The translations under genes were made by a program, and so were the position numbers. Below the pieces are notes generated by a model. That model was not told the origin of the DNA and searched no databases. It was given only the letters and a program-made list of their open reading frames with translations. From JACNLN01 sp964626495 (GTDB lineage Bacteria > Fidelibacterota > Marinisomatia > Marinisomatales > CAZVFT01), in contig CAZVFT010000011.1 in NCBI GenBank assembly GCA_964626495.1, forward strand, positions 1 through 35,705: 35,705 nt of DNA, written 5' to 3'. Positions 25,426 through 35,200 of this stretch are shown here, one piece after another; the stretch's first letter is position 1; each line of letters opens with the position of its first letter.

Positions 25426-26871
25426 TTAATAACGGTAATGGTCCGACTTAAACGGACCTTCCTTTGGAATATTCAAATAGTCTGCCTGACTATCCGTAAG
25501 ATCCGTCAGTATCACCCCTAATTTCTCAAGATGTAATCGGGCAACTTCCTCATCCAGTTCTTTCGGAAGACGATATACTCCAATCTTCGGCTTCTCCTTT
25601 GCAAGATACATTTGCGCCAACATCTGGTTGGTGAACGATGCGGACATAACAAAACTGGGGTGACCCGTGGCACATCCCAAATTCACTAATCGACCCTCAG
25701 CCAGCAGGTAAATCTGATGACCATCAGGAAAGGTGTACCTGTCCACCTGCGGTTTGATATTTTCTTTCTCAATATCGGGTGCTGTATTCAGTTGCGCTAC
25801 CTGAATTTCATGATCAAAATGTCCAATATTACAAACGATTGCCTGATCCTTCATTTTTTTCATATTATCAAGCGTGATAACATCCCTGTTACCTGTAGCG
25901 GTAACAAAAATATCTCCCTCAGGTAATGCTTTTTCCAGTGTCGTCACCTCGTACCCTTCCATCACCGCCTGCAGTGCATTGATGGGATCAACCTCGGTGG
26001 TAATCACACGGGCTCCGTACCCTTGCATAGATTGCGCACACCCTTTACCCACATCTCCATAGCCACATATCACCACCACTTTTCCAGCAATCATCACATC
26101 AGTAGCTCGTTTAATTCCATCTGCCAGAGATTCACGGTTTCCATAGATGTTATCAAATTTTGATTTTGTAACCGAATCGTTCACATTAAAAGCTGCAAAC
26201 AGCAGAGTCCCTTCTTCATCTCTCTGTATCAGACGATGAACACCCGTTGTTGTCTCTTCTGAAACCCCAATCAGTTTTTCTGCTACTTTATGCCAGTGCA
26301 TCGCATCTTTTGTTAGTACGTCTCTCAAAAGTGTCTCAATAACTCGCTCTTCTTCAACATCTGTTTCAATATCAGGAATCTGTCCTGTATTTGAATATAC
26401 TTCCTCTAACTCATATCCCATATGAACCAGTAACGTAGCATCGCCACCATCATCCACTATGAGATCTGGTCCCCGATCACCCGGAAATGTTAAAGCCTGC
26501 AGAGTGCACCACCAGTACTCTTCCAGAGTTTCCTCCTTCCAAGCAAATACAGGTGTCCCGGTTGAAGCTATAGCAGCAGCGGCGTAATCCTGAGTTGAAA
26601 AAATGTTACAGCTTGCCCAACGAACATCTGCTCCTAATTCCTTTAACGTCTCAATAAGAACTGCTGTCTCCACGGTCATATGAAGGGATCCAGTGATTTT
26701 GTACCCGGCAAGGGGTTTTTCCTTTCCGTATTTCTCCCTGACAGCCATTAAGCCGGGCATCTCCTTCTCGCCCATTTCTATAGCTTTACGCCCCTGATCG
26801 GCAAGATTGATATCCTTGATTTTATAGGGTATTTCTTCAACTATTGATTTGTTGGTTTTTCCGATTGACAT
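25426..26871 (-). CDS. ahcY: S-adenosylhomocysteine hydrolase
   Basis: NAD-dependent enzyme that splits S-adenosylhomocysteine into adenosine and homocysteine, removing the inhibitory product of SAM-dependent methylation; 481 residues, cytoplasmic. Substrate-domain motifs include GSLHMTVETAVLIETL and NVNDSVTKSKFDNIYG (catalytic Lys and Asp). The NAD-binding Rossmann motif is GYGDVGKGCAQSMQGYGARV. The bacterial-type insertion is present (about 180-225), and the C-terminus ends in the conserved FKSDHYRY. I place the start at the ATG giving MSIGKTNKS. A GAGG ribosome binding site overlaps the metK stop 7 nt upstream, whereas the 34 extra upstream codons overlap metK. Coupling with metK puts both steps of the SAM cycle in one transcript. 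Confidence 0.96.
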   Translation of the reverse strand: MSIGKTNKSIVEEIPYKIKDINLADQGRKAIEMGEKEMPGLMAVREKYGKEKPLAGYKITGSLHMTVETAVLIETLKELGADVRWASCNIFSTQDYAAAAIASTGTPVFAWKEETLEEYWWCTLQALTFPGDRGPDLIVDDGGDATLLVHMGYELEEVYSNTGQIPDIETDVEEERVIETLLRDVLTKDAMHWHKVAEKLIGVSEETTTGVHRLIQRDEEGTLLFAAFNVNDSVTKSKFDNIYGNRESLADGIKRATDVMIAGKVVVICGYGDVGKGCAQSMQGYGARVITTEVDPINALQAVMEGYEVTTLEKALPEGDIFVTATGNRDVITLDNMKKMKDQAIVCNIGHFDHEIQVAQLNTAPDIEKENIKPQVDRYTFPDGHQIYLLAEGRLVNLGCATGHPSFVMSASFTNQMLAQMYLAKEKPKIGVYRLPKELDEEVARLHLEKLGVILTDLTDSQADYLNIPKEGPFKSDHYRY

Positions 26872-26878
26872 CCTAACC

Positions 26879-28054
26879 TCATAAATATTTTCTAAGAATT
26901 TCCACTTGATCAGTTTTTTCCCAGGTAAATTTATCGCCATCTCGACCAAAATGACCGTAAGCCGCCGTTTCAAAATAACGCGGTTCTTTCAACCGAAGAT
27001 GATCTATAATCTCTTTTGGTTTTAAAGGGAAAACCTCACGAGCGATTTTCGTCAATTGTTCATCACTTACCTTTCCAGTTCCATAAGAGCGAGCGAAAAA
27101 GGAAGTTGGTTCAGCAACCCCGATACTATATGAAAGGTTTATTTCGCACTGTTTCGCCAGTCCTGCTGCTACCATATTCTTGGCTATATACCGAGCCATA
27201 TAGGTGGCAGATCTGTCCACTTTGGAGGGATCTTTCCCAGAAAAACAACCCCCTCCGTGGGATACGTATCCTCCATAAGTATCCACGATAATTTTTCTAC
27301 CTGTCAAACCCGTATCCGCTTCCGGTCCACCATGAACAAATCTCCCGGTTCCATTCACAATAAATTCCTGATCGTAGGGCACACCTGTTTCCTCAAGCAC
27401 AGGTATAATGATGTGTTTGATCACCTCTTTTTCTACGAATTCATGCTCACTGTCCTCGTCATTAAATTGATTAAGCATATTATCATGTTGAGTGGCGATA
27501 ACAACCTTTTTTACCCGTATGGGGACATCATCATTATATTCAACACAAACCTGAGATTTCCCATCGGGTCTTAACCACAGCAGTGTTTCTTCTTTTCGTA
27601 ATTTTGCCAACTGCTTCGTCAGATGATGGGCTAATTGAATAGGAAGAGGCATCAGCTCCGGTGTTTCTGTGCAGGCGAACCCAATCATTAATCCCTGATC
27701 ACCGGCTCCCTGTTCGTGTCCTTCATACTCGTCCACACCACGAGCGATTTCACGGCTCTGATGGTGGATGTAAGAAAGTACTCTTACCTCTTCGTAGTCC
27801 ATTCCACATGCAATATCGATATAACCAATATTTTTAAGTACCTCTTTCACCATACGTTCTACCCCCACAAATCCGTGGGTTCTTATCTCTCCTGATACTA
27901 CCGTCAATCCCCTCGTTATCATTGTTTCACAAGCAACCCGGGATTCCGGGTCTTGACGTAACAGCTCATCTAAGATGGCATCGGAGATCTGATCACAAAC
28001 CTTATCTGGATGACCTTCTGTCACCGATTCTGATGTAATAACTCGTGTACTCAT
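26879..28054 (-). CDS. metK: S-adenosylmethionine synthetase
   Basis: Makes SAM from methionine and ATP; 391 residues, cytoplasmic, tetrameric in the family. Motifs: SESVTEGHPDKVCDQISDA at the N-terminus, GAGDQGLMIGFA, and GGGCFSGKDPSKVDRSA, which fits the MetK phosphate-binding signature with Cys at the permissive position. I use the ATG at 28054, which has a perfect GAGGAGG ribosome binding site, not the upstream TTG at 28087. ahcY follows with a 7-nt gap. The 63 nt separating it from the nucleotidyltransferase gene are too short for a SAM riboswitch, and none is visible. Confidence 0.97.
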   Translation of the reverse strand: MSTRVITSESVTEGHPDKVCDQISDAILDELLRQDPESRVACETMITRGLTVVSGEIRTHGFVGVERMVKEVLKNIGYIDIACGMDYEEVRVLSYIHHQSREIARGVDEYEGHEQGAGDQGLMIGFACTETPELMPLPIQLAHHLTKQLAKLRKEETLLWLRPDGKSQVCVEYNDDVPIRVKKVVIATQHDNMLNQFNDEDSEHEFVEKEVIKHIIIPVLEETGVPYDQEFIVNGTGRFVHGGPEADTGLTGRKIIVDTYGGYVSHGGGCFSGKDPSKVDRSATYMARYIAKNMVAAGLAKQCEINLSYSIGVAEPTSFFARSYGTGKVSDEQLTKIAREVFPLKPKEIIDHLRLKEPRYFETAAYGHFGRDGDKFTWEKTDQVEILRKYL

Positions 28055-28117
28055 ATCCTCCTCGTTAAAAAATGATTGATTGAACAAATGGAAGTTAACT
28101 TTTTTATTGAAGTAAAA

Positions 28118-29035
28118 TCAACAGATTTGTCCGACTTTTCCCTCCTCCACAATTTCATGATCCACCTTTCTACATTCAATAGAAGTATTCCACAGTACAA
28201 TAGCATCCGTAACAACAGAATCAATGATAGAGACTCCATCCATCACAGTTACATAAGGCCCAACCACCGAATTTCGAATCGTGCAATTCTGACCAATGAA
28301 CACCGGATTGTTGATGGTGCTCCCTTCAATTTGATATTCGAAAGGTTTTAAAAGTGCTCGGTTTGTGGTTAAAAAAGTCTCAGGAATACCACAATCGTAA
28401 TAATGTAATACGTGTTGAAATACAATCTTCTCCCCTCGGTCAATCATATACTGGTAAGCATCCGCAAGTTGAATTTCCCCTTTTGTGGTAATGTTACTAT
28501 CTATCAAATACCGAATTATATCGTACATAGGTTTCTGCCTTGAAAGATAGTAAAGACCCACGATTGCCAGATTTGTTGGGGGATCCTCCGGTTTTTCGTG
28601 AACAGCTATAATTTGATCTCCTTCAGTTTCAACAATTCCAAATCGCTGAGGATCGGGAACTTCATTTACTGCTATAATGTGATTCGGAGAACTGCAAAAG
28701 TCAGTAAAATCAATATCATAAATCACATCACCCAACTGAATTAGTACTGGCTCATCACTATCTTCCAACCCCTGGAACACAGCATGCCCAAGCCCCAGTG
28801 CTTTTTCCTGACGTACGAACGAAAATTCTGCATCAAACTTTTTAACATATTCCTTTACCTGTTCCTCCAGATGTCCTGTTACCAAAACAATCTGGTCAAA
28901 CCCGGATTTTAATAGAGGCTCAACAATATGATCAAGAACCGGTTTGCCAGCTACAGGTAACAGACATTTCTGCCTTCTTTTTGTGTGGGGTAAAAGTCGT
29001 GTCCCCAAACCGGCAATTGGAATTATTACTCTCAC
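28118..29035 (-). CDS. Sugar-phosphate nucleotidyltransferase
   Basis: 305 residues, starting with GTG (MRVIIPIAG). The nucleotidyltransferase fold shows the NTP-binding loop PIAGLGTRLLPHTK, the KCLLPVAGKPVLDHIV motif, the substrate contacts QEKALGLGHAVFQGL and LGDVIYDID (metal-binding Asp), and VHEKPEDPPTNLAIVGLYYL. The last about 70 residues (NNPVFIGQNCTIRNSVVG, then VSIIDSVV) form left-handed beta-helix repeats. It resembles long-form glucose-1-phosphate thymidylyl- or uridylyltransferases (RmlA/GalU/StrD type); the nucleotide and sugar cannot be fixed from sequence. It lies 21 nt after hpf. The C-terminus is short after the hexapeptide repeats but there is no sign of truncation. Confidence 0.85.
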   Translation of the reverse strand: MRVIIPIAGLGTRLLPHTKRRQKCLLPVAGKPVLDHIVEPLLKSGFDQIVLVTGHLEEQVKEYVKKFDAEFSFVRQEKALGLGHAVFQGLEDSDEPVLIQLGDVIYDIDFTDFCSSPNHIIAVNEVPDPQRFGIVETEGDQIIAVHEKPEDPPTNLAIVGLYYLSRQKPMYDIIRYLIDSNITTKGEIQLADAYQYMIDRGEKIVFQHVLHYYDCGIPETFLTTNRALLKPFEYQIEGSTINNPVFIGQNCTIRNSVVGPYVTVMDGVSIIDSVVTDAIVLWNTSIECRKVDHEIVEEGKVGQIC

Positions 29036-29056
29036 GTTAAAGCAGATAGTTTCTGG

Positions 29057-29347
29057 TTAATGATGAGATTGTAACTTCCTTTTAAATTTTTTCACACGGG
29101 TGACCAATTTATCCACAGCTGAGTCGATAGACTGCATCATATTTTCACTCTCATTCTTAACAAAAATTTGTTTCCCGGAAAGAGCTAAGTTAATCTCAAC
29201 CACATTCTGACTATTCTCATTAGAAAAAATAATGTGGCAACTTATGGGATTTTCATAATATCGAAGGATTTTATTTACCTTCTTTATGGCATATTCCTTC
29301 ATGTTGTCAGGAACAGTTATATGACGGGATGTGACATCAATATTCAT
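29057..29347 (-). CDS. hpf: Ribosome hibernation promoting factor (short form) HPF/RaiA
   Basis: 96-residue protein of the sigma54 modulation/S30EA family that binds the 30S decoding region and promotes hibernation. It has the family start MNIDVTSRHITVPDNMKEYA, a central beta region (VVEINLALSGKQIFVKNES), and the terminal helix with MMQSIDSAVDKLVTRVKKFK. It is the short form, lacking the C-terminal dimerisation domain of long HPF. The start is the ATG with AAAGGAGA upstream; an earlier in-frame ATG at 29362 would place that sequence inside the gene. A possible promoter lies at 29418-29446. The nucleotidyltransferase gene follows after 21 nt. Confidence 0.93.
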   Translation of the reverse strand: MNIDVTSRHITVPDNMKEYAIKKVNKILRYYENPISCHIIFSNENSQNVVEINLALSGKQIFVKNESENMMQSIDSAVDKLVTRVKKFKRKLQSHH

Positions 29348-29417
29348 GGCATCTCCTTTCATTTATTCGACATTATTTGATTTAAACGCGCTTATTAAGG
29401 TAGGATTTTCAGGCAAG

Positions 29418-29446
29418 ATAATATTTTTAAAATTGAAGTGAATCAA
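29418..29446 (-). promoter_or_regulatory. Putative sigma70-type promoter for hpf unit
   Basis: On the minus strand TTGATT (29446-29441) and TATTAT (29423-29418) are separated by exactly 17 nt, about 70 nt before the hpf ATG. The two boxes match the consensus at 4 and 5 of 6 positions. It lies in the 170-nt spacer between xerC and hpf, the largest gap in this strand, so a start of a new transcript here is sensible. Confidence 0.45.
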
Positions 29447-29517
29447 ACTATCGTTGTGCTAAATATACGAATTTATTTAACAATTGTTCACCCTGTTTTT
29501 AAATCTTTTAAAATTTC

Positions 29518-30429
29518 TCACTCAGCGTGAGGATGAGCCTGGCGAAACACCTTCTTCATCTGCTCTACTTTCAAGTGTGTATATACTTGCGTTGACGACA
29601 GACTTTCATGTCCCAGGAGATCTTTCACTGCCCGGATATCAGCTCCTCTATCAAGAAGGTGTGTGGCAAAGGTATGTCTTAAAATATGAGGACTTAATCC
29701 TATCCCTGCAGAAATTTGTTGAAAATATCGTTTAAGTCTCACCTGGACTGTTCTTGGTGACATTCTTCTTCCCCGGTTAGACACAAACAGAGGAATGTTC
29801 TCTGATTCTATATCTGCAGCTACATTTCTTTTGTTAAGATATTTAATCAGTACCCGTCTAACAACATCACCAAACGGGGCAATTCTCTCCTTATTTCCCT
29901 TCCCCACAACTTTTACAAGATTTTCAGTTAAATCCAAATCCTCTACATTCAAATTGACCAATTCGCTCAGACGAATTCCTGTCCCATAAAACAGTTCCAG
30001 AATAGCACGATCACAAAGACCCCCAACTGTTTCTGTTGAAGGAGCTTCCATCAAACTAATAATAATATGTTCCTCCAAAAATATAGGTAATCTTTTTGAC
30101 AGTTTTGGCGCCCGAATGGAAGAAACCGGATTAACACAAATTAATTCCGATCTTTCCTGGTATTTGAAAAACGCTTTCATCGTTGCCAACTTTCTTGCAA
30201 CCGTTCTTGCTGCTAATCCCTTCTCTATTAGATACGCGAGAAAGTGCTTCATACAGGTTTTATCTACTTCTTTAAAATCGGGTATTACCTTCTGAAAATA
30301 TCCATCTAAAAAATGACAGAATTGTTTGATATCTGTCCGATAAGCCATCATAGTATGAGGAGAATACCGTTTTTCTTTCTCCAAATAGTCCAAAAATTGT
30401 TGGATAATATGTTGCTTTGGATCACACAC
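29518..30429 (-). CDS. xerC: Site-specific tyrosine recombinase XerC/XerD family
   Basis: 303 residues, the size of XerC/D. The N-terminal SAM-like DNA-binding domain is about 5-95. The catalytic residues are complete: Arg153 (GTGIRLSEL), Lys177 (VVGKGNKER), His248 and Arg251 (SPHILRHTFATHLL), His274 (LLGHESLSSTQ) and the nucleophile Tyr283 (VYTHL). It would resolve chromosome dimers at dif; whether it pairs with a second recombinase or acts alone is unknown, and the XerC/XerD choice is arbitrary. It starts with GTG and overlaps the rluD stop by 8 nt, so translation is coupled. No mobile-element context (integrase neighbours, att sites) is seen, which supports a housekeeping role. Confidence 0.93.
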   Translation of the reverse strand: MCDPKQHIIQQFLDYLEKEKRYSPHTMMAYRTDIKQFCHFLDGYFQKVIPDFKEVDKTCMKHFLAYLIEKGLAARTVARKLATMKAFFKYQERSELICVNPVSSIRAPKLSKRLPIFLEEHIIISLMEAPSTETVGGLCDRAILELFYGTGIRLSELVNLNVEDLDLTENLVKVVGKGNKERIAPFGDVVRRVLIKYLNKRNVAADIESENIPLFVSNRGRRMSPRTVQVRLKRYFQQISAGIGLSPHILRHTFATHLLDRGADIRAVKDLLGHESLSSTQVYTHLKVEQMKKVFRQAHPHAE

Positions 30430-31381
30430 GAGTTATATCCAGTCTGTCAATGATCGTTTGCAAATCCTCAGGTATCGGTGCGGAAAACGTCACCTCTACG
30501 CCACTTTTTGGATGATAAAACGATAAGGTTCGGGCATGTAACATAAACCTTTTGGCGATGTTAAATAGATCAACCATTTGATTCCGAATCTCAGGTTGGT
30601 ATCCTTTAGTACGGGATTTACCCCCGCCATAGGTCTCATCACAAAAAATCGGATGGTTGATAGATGCCATATGGACTCGAATTTGATGGGTTCTTCCTGT
30701 TTTCGGGAGTATTTCGAGTAATGATAAATATTCCCACTCTTTCATCACACGGTATTCCGTAATCGCAGATCGACCCTCCTCTCCCACTTTAAATTGTTTC
30801 CGTTTTGTGGGATGTCTGATGATGGAATTATCAATCACACCTTTCTTCTCTTTTAATTTTCCCCAAACGATTCCAACATAGGTTTTTGAAACCGTTCGAT
30901 TTGAAAATTGGTCTGCCAGATGTCGGTGACATTCATCCGTTTTCGCTACCACTAAAACTCCTGACGTATCTTTATCCAATCTGTGAACGATACCAGGTCT
31001 TTGATCACCATACACTTGAGACAGGGCGCTAAAATGATAAACCAATCCGTTGACAAGAGTTCCCGAATAATTCCCGGCTCCCGGGTGGGTAACCATTCCA
31101 GCAGGTTTATTCACCACAATGAGGATCTCATCTTCATATAAAACATCAATGGGGATATCTTCACCCTTCACCTCTGAGGGAGTAATATCGGGAATCTCAA
31201 TTTCAATGATTTCACCACCCTCCAGAAGATAACTTGGTTTTACGGGCTTCCCGTTAATCAAAACCTTGCTGGTCTTTATATACTCTTTTACCTTAGTTCT
31301 GGATAAAAATTCAATTTCCTCTGCAAGATATTTATCTAATCGAATCGAGGATACATTAGCCGTCAAAGTTAAAGAGGTCAT
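30422..31381 (-). CDS. rluD: 23S rRNA pseudouridine synthase RluD family
   Basis: 319 residues from the ATG at 31381. An S4 RNA-binding domain (about 12-60, RLDKYLAEEIEFLSRTKVKEYI) is followed by the RluA-type catalytic domain, with the active-site motif HRLDKDTSG (catalytic Asp at about 136), VNKPAGMVTHPG, and GRTHQIRVHM. It isomerises uridines in 23S rRNA (helix 69 sites in E. coli RluD); exact targets here are inferred. A TTG at 31390 is an alternative start but overlaps the lspA stop. The ATG has a GAGGGG sequence, though with very short spacing. It overlaps xerC by 8 nt at its end and directly follows lspA, so lspA-rluD-xerC form one transcript. Confidence 0.93.
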   Translation of the reverse strand: MTSLTLTANVSSIRLDKYLAEEIEFLSRTKVKEYIKTSKVLINGKPVKPSYLLEGGEIIEIEIPDITPSEVKGEDIPIDVLYEDEILIVVNKPAGMVTHPGAGNYSGTLVNGLVYHFSALSQVYGDQRPGIVHRLDKDTSGVLVVAKTDECHRHLADQFSNRTVSKTYVGIVWGKLKEKKGVIDNSIIRHPTKRKQFKVGEEGRSAITEYRVMKEWEYLSLLEILPKTGRTHQIRVHMASINHPIFCDETYGGGKSRTKGYQPEIRNQMVDLFNIAKRFMLHARTLSFYHPKSGVEVTFSAPIPEDLQTIIDRLDITRV

Positions 31382-31386
31382 TCCCC

Positions 31387-31872
31387 TCAAGTATCAGAAT
31401 TAATATGTTCAACTTTAAAAAATGAATAATATAGAAATAGAATCATTCCTACTGTAACTGCGGAATCTGCTACGTTAAAAACAGGCCACTGGTATCTGCC
31501 TATACTGAAATGTAAAAAATCGGTTACCTTTCCAAATAGAAACCTGTCTAAAAGATTACCGATGGCACCGCCCAATATTAATGCAAGTGAAATATTTTTA
31601 AATATATGTTCTTCTCTGACCTTCCAGATATAAATTGTAATCCCGATTACAGCGATGATAGCTAAGATGGTAAAAAGTACAGGACCCCCTTTAAAGTTAA
31701 TGCCAAAGGCGATTCCAGAATTTTGGACGTGGGTAAGACGGAAAAAATTACCAATGACGGAAATAGATTCACCGACATCCAAGTATGCTCTTGTGATAAT
31801 CTTACTGATTCGATCTAATATCACCACCACGGAGGTGCAAATCAATACACCACCTATAGAGCCAGTGGACAT
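31387..31872 (-). CDS. lspA: Lipoprotein signal peptidase (signal peptidase II)
   Basis: 161-residue inner-membrane aspartyl protease with four hydrophobic helices that cleaves prolipoprotein signal peptides. The conserved motifs are QNSGIAFG (about 50-57), GNLLDR with catalytic Asp109, and FNVADSAV with catalytic Asp136. It would process the 980-residue lipoprotein encoded in this window. It begins 4 nt after the dksA/traR-type gene and its stop codon lies 5 nt before the rluD ATG. This lspA-rluD pairing is common in bacteria. Confidence 0.95.
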   Translation of the reverse strand: MSTGSIGGVLICTSVVVILDRISKIITRAYLDVGESISVIGNFFRLTHVQNSGIAFGINFKGGPVLFTILAIIAVIGITIYIWKVREEHIFKNISLALILGGAIGNLLDRFLFGKVTDFLHFSIGRYQWPVFNVADSAVTVGMILFLYYSFFKVEHINSDT

Positions 31873-31876
31873 TCAA

Positions 31877-32263
31877 TCAGTTTTCTTGCTGGTTCTTACA
31901 GGATACACAGAGTTGGGTATGAGGAACTTCCTTCAAGCGTTCTTCCGGTATAGATGTTCCACATTCTTTACAAAAACCATAGGTTCCGTTTCTGACACGT
32001 TCTAAAGCTTCCTCAAGATAGCGAATAAATTTCCCTTCCCGAGTAAACCAGAAAAAAGCCTTCTCACGCTCATGAGAATCGGTTCCTACATCAGCCATAT
32101 GGTAGGCATAAGTGGAGTCTCTTGTTGTTACATCAAGACTTGAAGAATTATTTAATGAGCTTTCCTTGATATATCCCATTTCTACAAGAGCCCGATTTTG
32201 CATTTCCAGAATGATTTTCTCAAACTCTGCTAACTTTTTTTTCGACAGTTTCTTTTGTGCCAT
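31877..32263 (-). CDS. DksA/TraR family zinc-finger protein
   Basis: 128 residues. The N-terminal half is a helical hairpin (about 5-90). The C-terminal four-Cys zinc finger is C98-x2-C101 and C119-x2-C122, in YGFCKECGTSIPEERL and PHTQLCVSCK. DksA itself modulates RNA polymerase with ppGpp. This protein is shorter, and I do not see the acidic DxxDxA coiled-coil-tip motif of E. coli DksA (the tip here reads VTTRDSTYAYHMADVGTDSH), so its effect on transcription is uncertain. GAGGG precedes the ATG. It lies 27 nt after ileS and 4 nt before lspA in a single cluster. Confidence 0.88.
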   Translation of the reverse strand: MAQKKLSKKKLAEFEKIILEMQNRALVEMGYIKESSLNNSSSLDVTTRDSTYAYHMADVGTDSHEREKAFFWFTREGKFIRYLEEALERVRNGTYGFCKECGTSIPEERLKEVPHTQLCVSCKNQQEN

Positions 32264-32290
32264 ATTTCCCTCAAGTATGTCTTAATTTAA

Positions 32291-35200
32291 CTAAAATTTT
32301 GAAATTCCAAAACTAACCTTTTTCCCACACAATGAAATTTCCTGATTAAAATCACCCTTATCAGAATCCAGGTTTAGTTCCATCGCCAAGACTTCGTTGC
32401 AAAAATAATCCTTAAAATTTAACATCGCTGTCTTTGCTACATCTTCTAACACACAGTTCACACGAATTCGATCTTCAACGTTTAATCCAGCCTCTTTCCT
32501 CATATTCTGCACTTTCCGGACGATATCCCTGACGATACCTTCCTGAATCAATTCATCGGTCAACCGAGTATCAACAGCAACTGTTACTCCATCTCCCTTT
32601 ACAGCAGACTTTCCTTCCTTAGAGGATATCTTTATGATAATCTCATCTTTTGTCAGATCAAAACTTACTCCTTTGCTGGTAAGGGTCACTGGAGCGTCAC
32701 TACGCAAGCTTTCTTCAATTTCCTCATACGCAATACTGGAAATCGCCTCTTTCACGTTCTGAAGCTCTTTTCCAAACCGCTGACCCAACAGAGAATAATT
32801 TGGTTCTAATTTATACGTGATCATAGTACTATCGAAATCTACCTGTTCAACTTCCTTCACATTCAACTCTTCCTTAATCTGATCAACATTCCGGTTAATG
32901 GCATCACCCAAAAATTCATTTTCAACATGATATTGAAGTTTTGCAAGCGGCTGACGAATTTTAAGATTGGCTTTATTCCTTGCATACCGACCAAGTTCCA
33001 CAATTTTAACAACCGCATCAACCTCACGAATGATGGTGTCATCAACTTCCTCAGGTGTCCGAATTGGATAATCCAACAGATGGACACTCTCCAAAGCTAA
33101 TGGATCAAGATTCACAACGAGGTTCTGATAAATTTTTTCCGTCACAAAGGGGAGAATTGGCGATAGGATTTTCACAAGATCAACAAGAACATTGTAGAGT
33201 GTCATATAAGCGGCATTTTTATCACTGTCATTCTCACTTTTCCAGAAACGCCGACGGTTCCTCCGGACGTACCAATTTGAGAGATCATCCAGAAACCTGT
33301 CCACCAGACGCATTAATCTATCAACTCGATATTTCTCGTAATTCTTCGATGCTGTTATGATCAGCTGGTTCATTTTTGAAGTAATCCACCGATCCAGTTC
33401 AGTATAGTTGTTTTCATCTACCTTACAGGTTTTTGGATCAAACTTATCCAGACTGGCATAGGTAACAAAAAAGGAGTAGATATTCCAGAGTGTAATCAAT
33501 TTTTTTCTGACTTCCTTTGCCGGTCCGTATCCAAACAACAGATTGTGCTCGGGATTCTGAACAGTAAACATCCACCTCATCACATCAACGCCAATATCTT
33601 CAGCTGCATCATCAAACCAGATGGCATTCCCCGCACTCTTGTGCATATCTTCACCCTTCTCATCCTTCACCATTGCGTGACCCAGCACGGTTTTAAATGG
33701 GGGTTTATTCTCCAAAACGGTACCCATCGCCAGTAATGAGTAGAACCAATTGCGAAATTGTCCGAGAAAACACTCTGTGATAAAATCAGGAGGAAACCAC
33801 TTTTCCCAGTAGTTGGGATTGGTCCGGTAGTGCATCGTCGAAAATGGAACGATACCAGCATCCAGCCAGGGATTCCCCACATCAGAAATTCGAGAGACTA
33901 CTGCTCCGCACTCGTCACACTGAATCTTCACAGCATCAATCCAGGGACGATGTGGCGAATTCCCCTCCAATTTGTCCCAGCCTTCCACTGCTCTTTCTTT
34001 CAGCTCCTCTTTGCTGCCAATTACTTCAACCTTTCCGCATTTTTCACACTCGTATATGGGCAATGCCAGACCCCAGTATCGCTTCTTGGAAATCATCCAA
34101 TCGTGCATATTTTTCAGCCAGTCTAATTCACGGTCTTCGCCCCATTCGGGTAACCAGTGAATCTTTTTCGTCACATCCATAATATCATAGCGGAGCTCAT
34201 CCATTGAGATAAACCACTCATCCACCAACCGAAATACCAAATCAGTCTTATGCCGCCAGCAGATAGGATACCGATGAGTATAGGGCTGCCGTTTGTATAA
34301 AATATTCCTTTGCTTCATATCCGCGATAATGTCATCAGACACATCCCGGACATTTTCCCCCGTCAAAAATCCAAACCCCTTCAAATACGTCCCAAACTGA
34401 TCCAGAGGAGCAATAACAGCAAGGTCGTGCTCCTTGCTTAATAGTAAATCTTCATGACCACATCCCGGTGCAATATGAACGATCCCTGTTCCTTCTACAT
34501 CATTCACTTCATCCCACTCAATGACAGTGTGCTCTACAGACTTTTGTGCATCAAATCCATCAAAGGGTCCGTCATACGTCTTTCCTTCGAGCGTCGAGCC
34601 CTTTACTTTTTCAATAATCTCGTAATTCCCTTTTTCATTGAGCACATTTGCTCGGCTTTCTACAAGGTACAGGATATCATCTCCCTGCTTCACCTTGATG
34701 TAATCCATATCGGGATGAACCGCAGCTGCGACATTTGATGTGAGAGTCCAGGGAGTTGTCGTCCAGACCAATAAGGACTCTCCTTCAGCATCTTTCAAAG
34801 GGAACTTCAGATAGACGGAAGTGTGAGTCCTTTCAACATACCCCTCTGTAGCGATTTCGTGTTCGCTGAGGGCAGCACCACAGTCAATGCACCACGGCAT
34901 GACATCCTTACCCTTGTAAATCCATCCGCGCTCGTGACATTTCTTCAGAAAGTGCCAGATAGTGTAATTATTTTCGTCGGACATCGTAAAATAGGAATTG
35001 TCCCAATCCATCCAGTAACCGAGCCGAATAGACTGTTCCGTTTGAATCTTAGAATACTTCCGAACACGGTTTTTGCAGGCATTCACAAAATTTTCGACAC
35101 CATAGTCTTCAATATCGGTCTTCGACTTAAACCCGAGTTCCCTCTCCACCTCAACTTCTATCCATAGACCCTGACAATCAAAGCCGTTCTGATATCGAAG

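Noticed and set aside
28055..28117. SAM riboswitch upstream of metK
   Set aside because: The space between the preceding stop and metK is only 63 nt and shows no SAM-I or SAM-II type conserved core.
29518..30429. Tyrosine recombinase as sign of a mobile element or integron
   Set aside because: The length, complete Xer pattern, and tight overlap with rluD in a core cluster indicate the housekeeping dimer-resolution enzyme; no attachment repeats or cargo genes are near.
33758..34182. Plus-strand open frames of 122 and 112 codons inside ileS
   Set aside because: They overlap each other and the ileS catalytic and zinc regions, and show no protein-like pattern.
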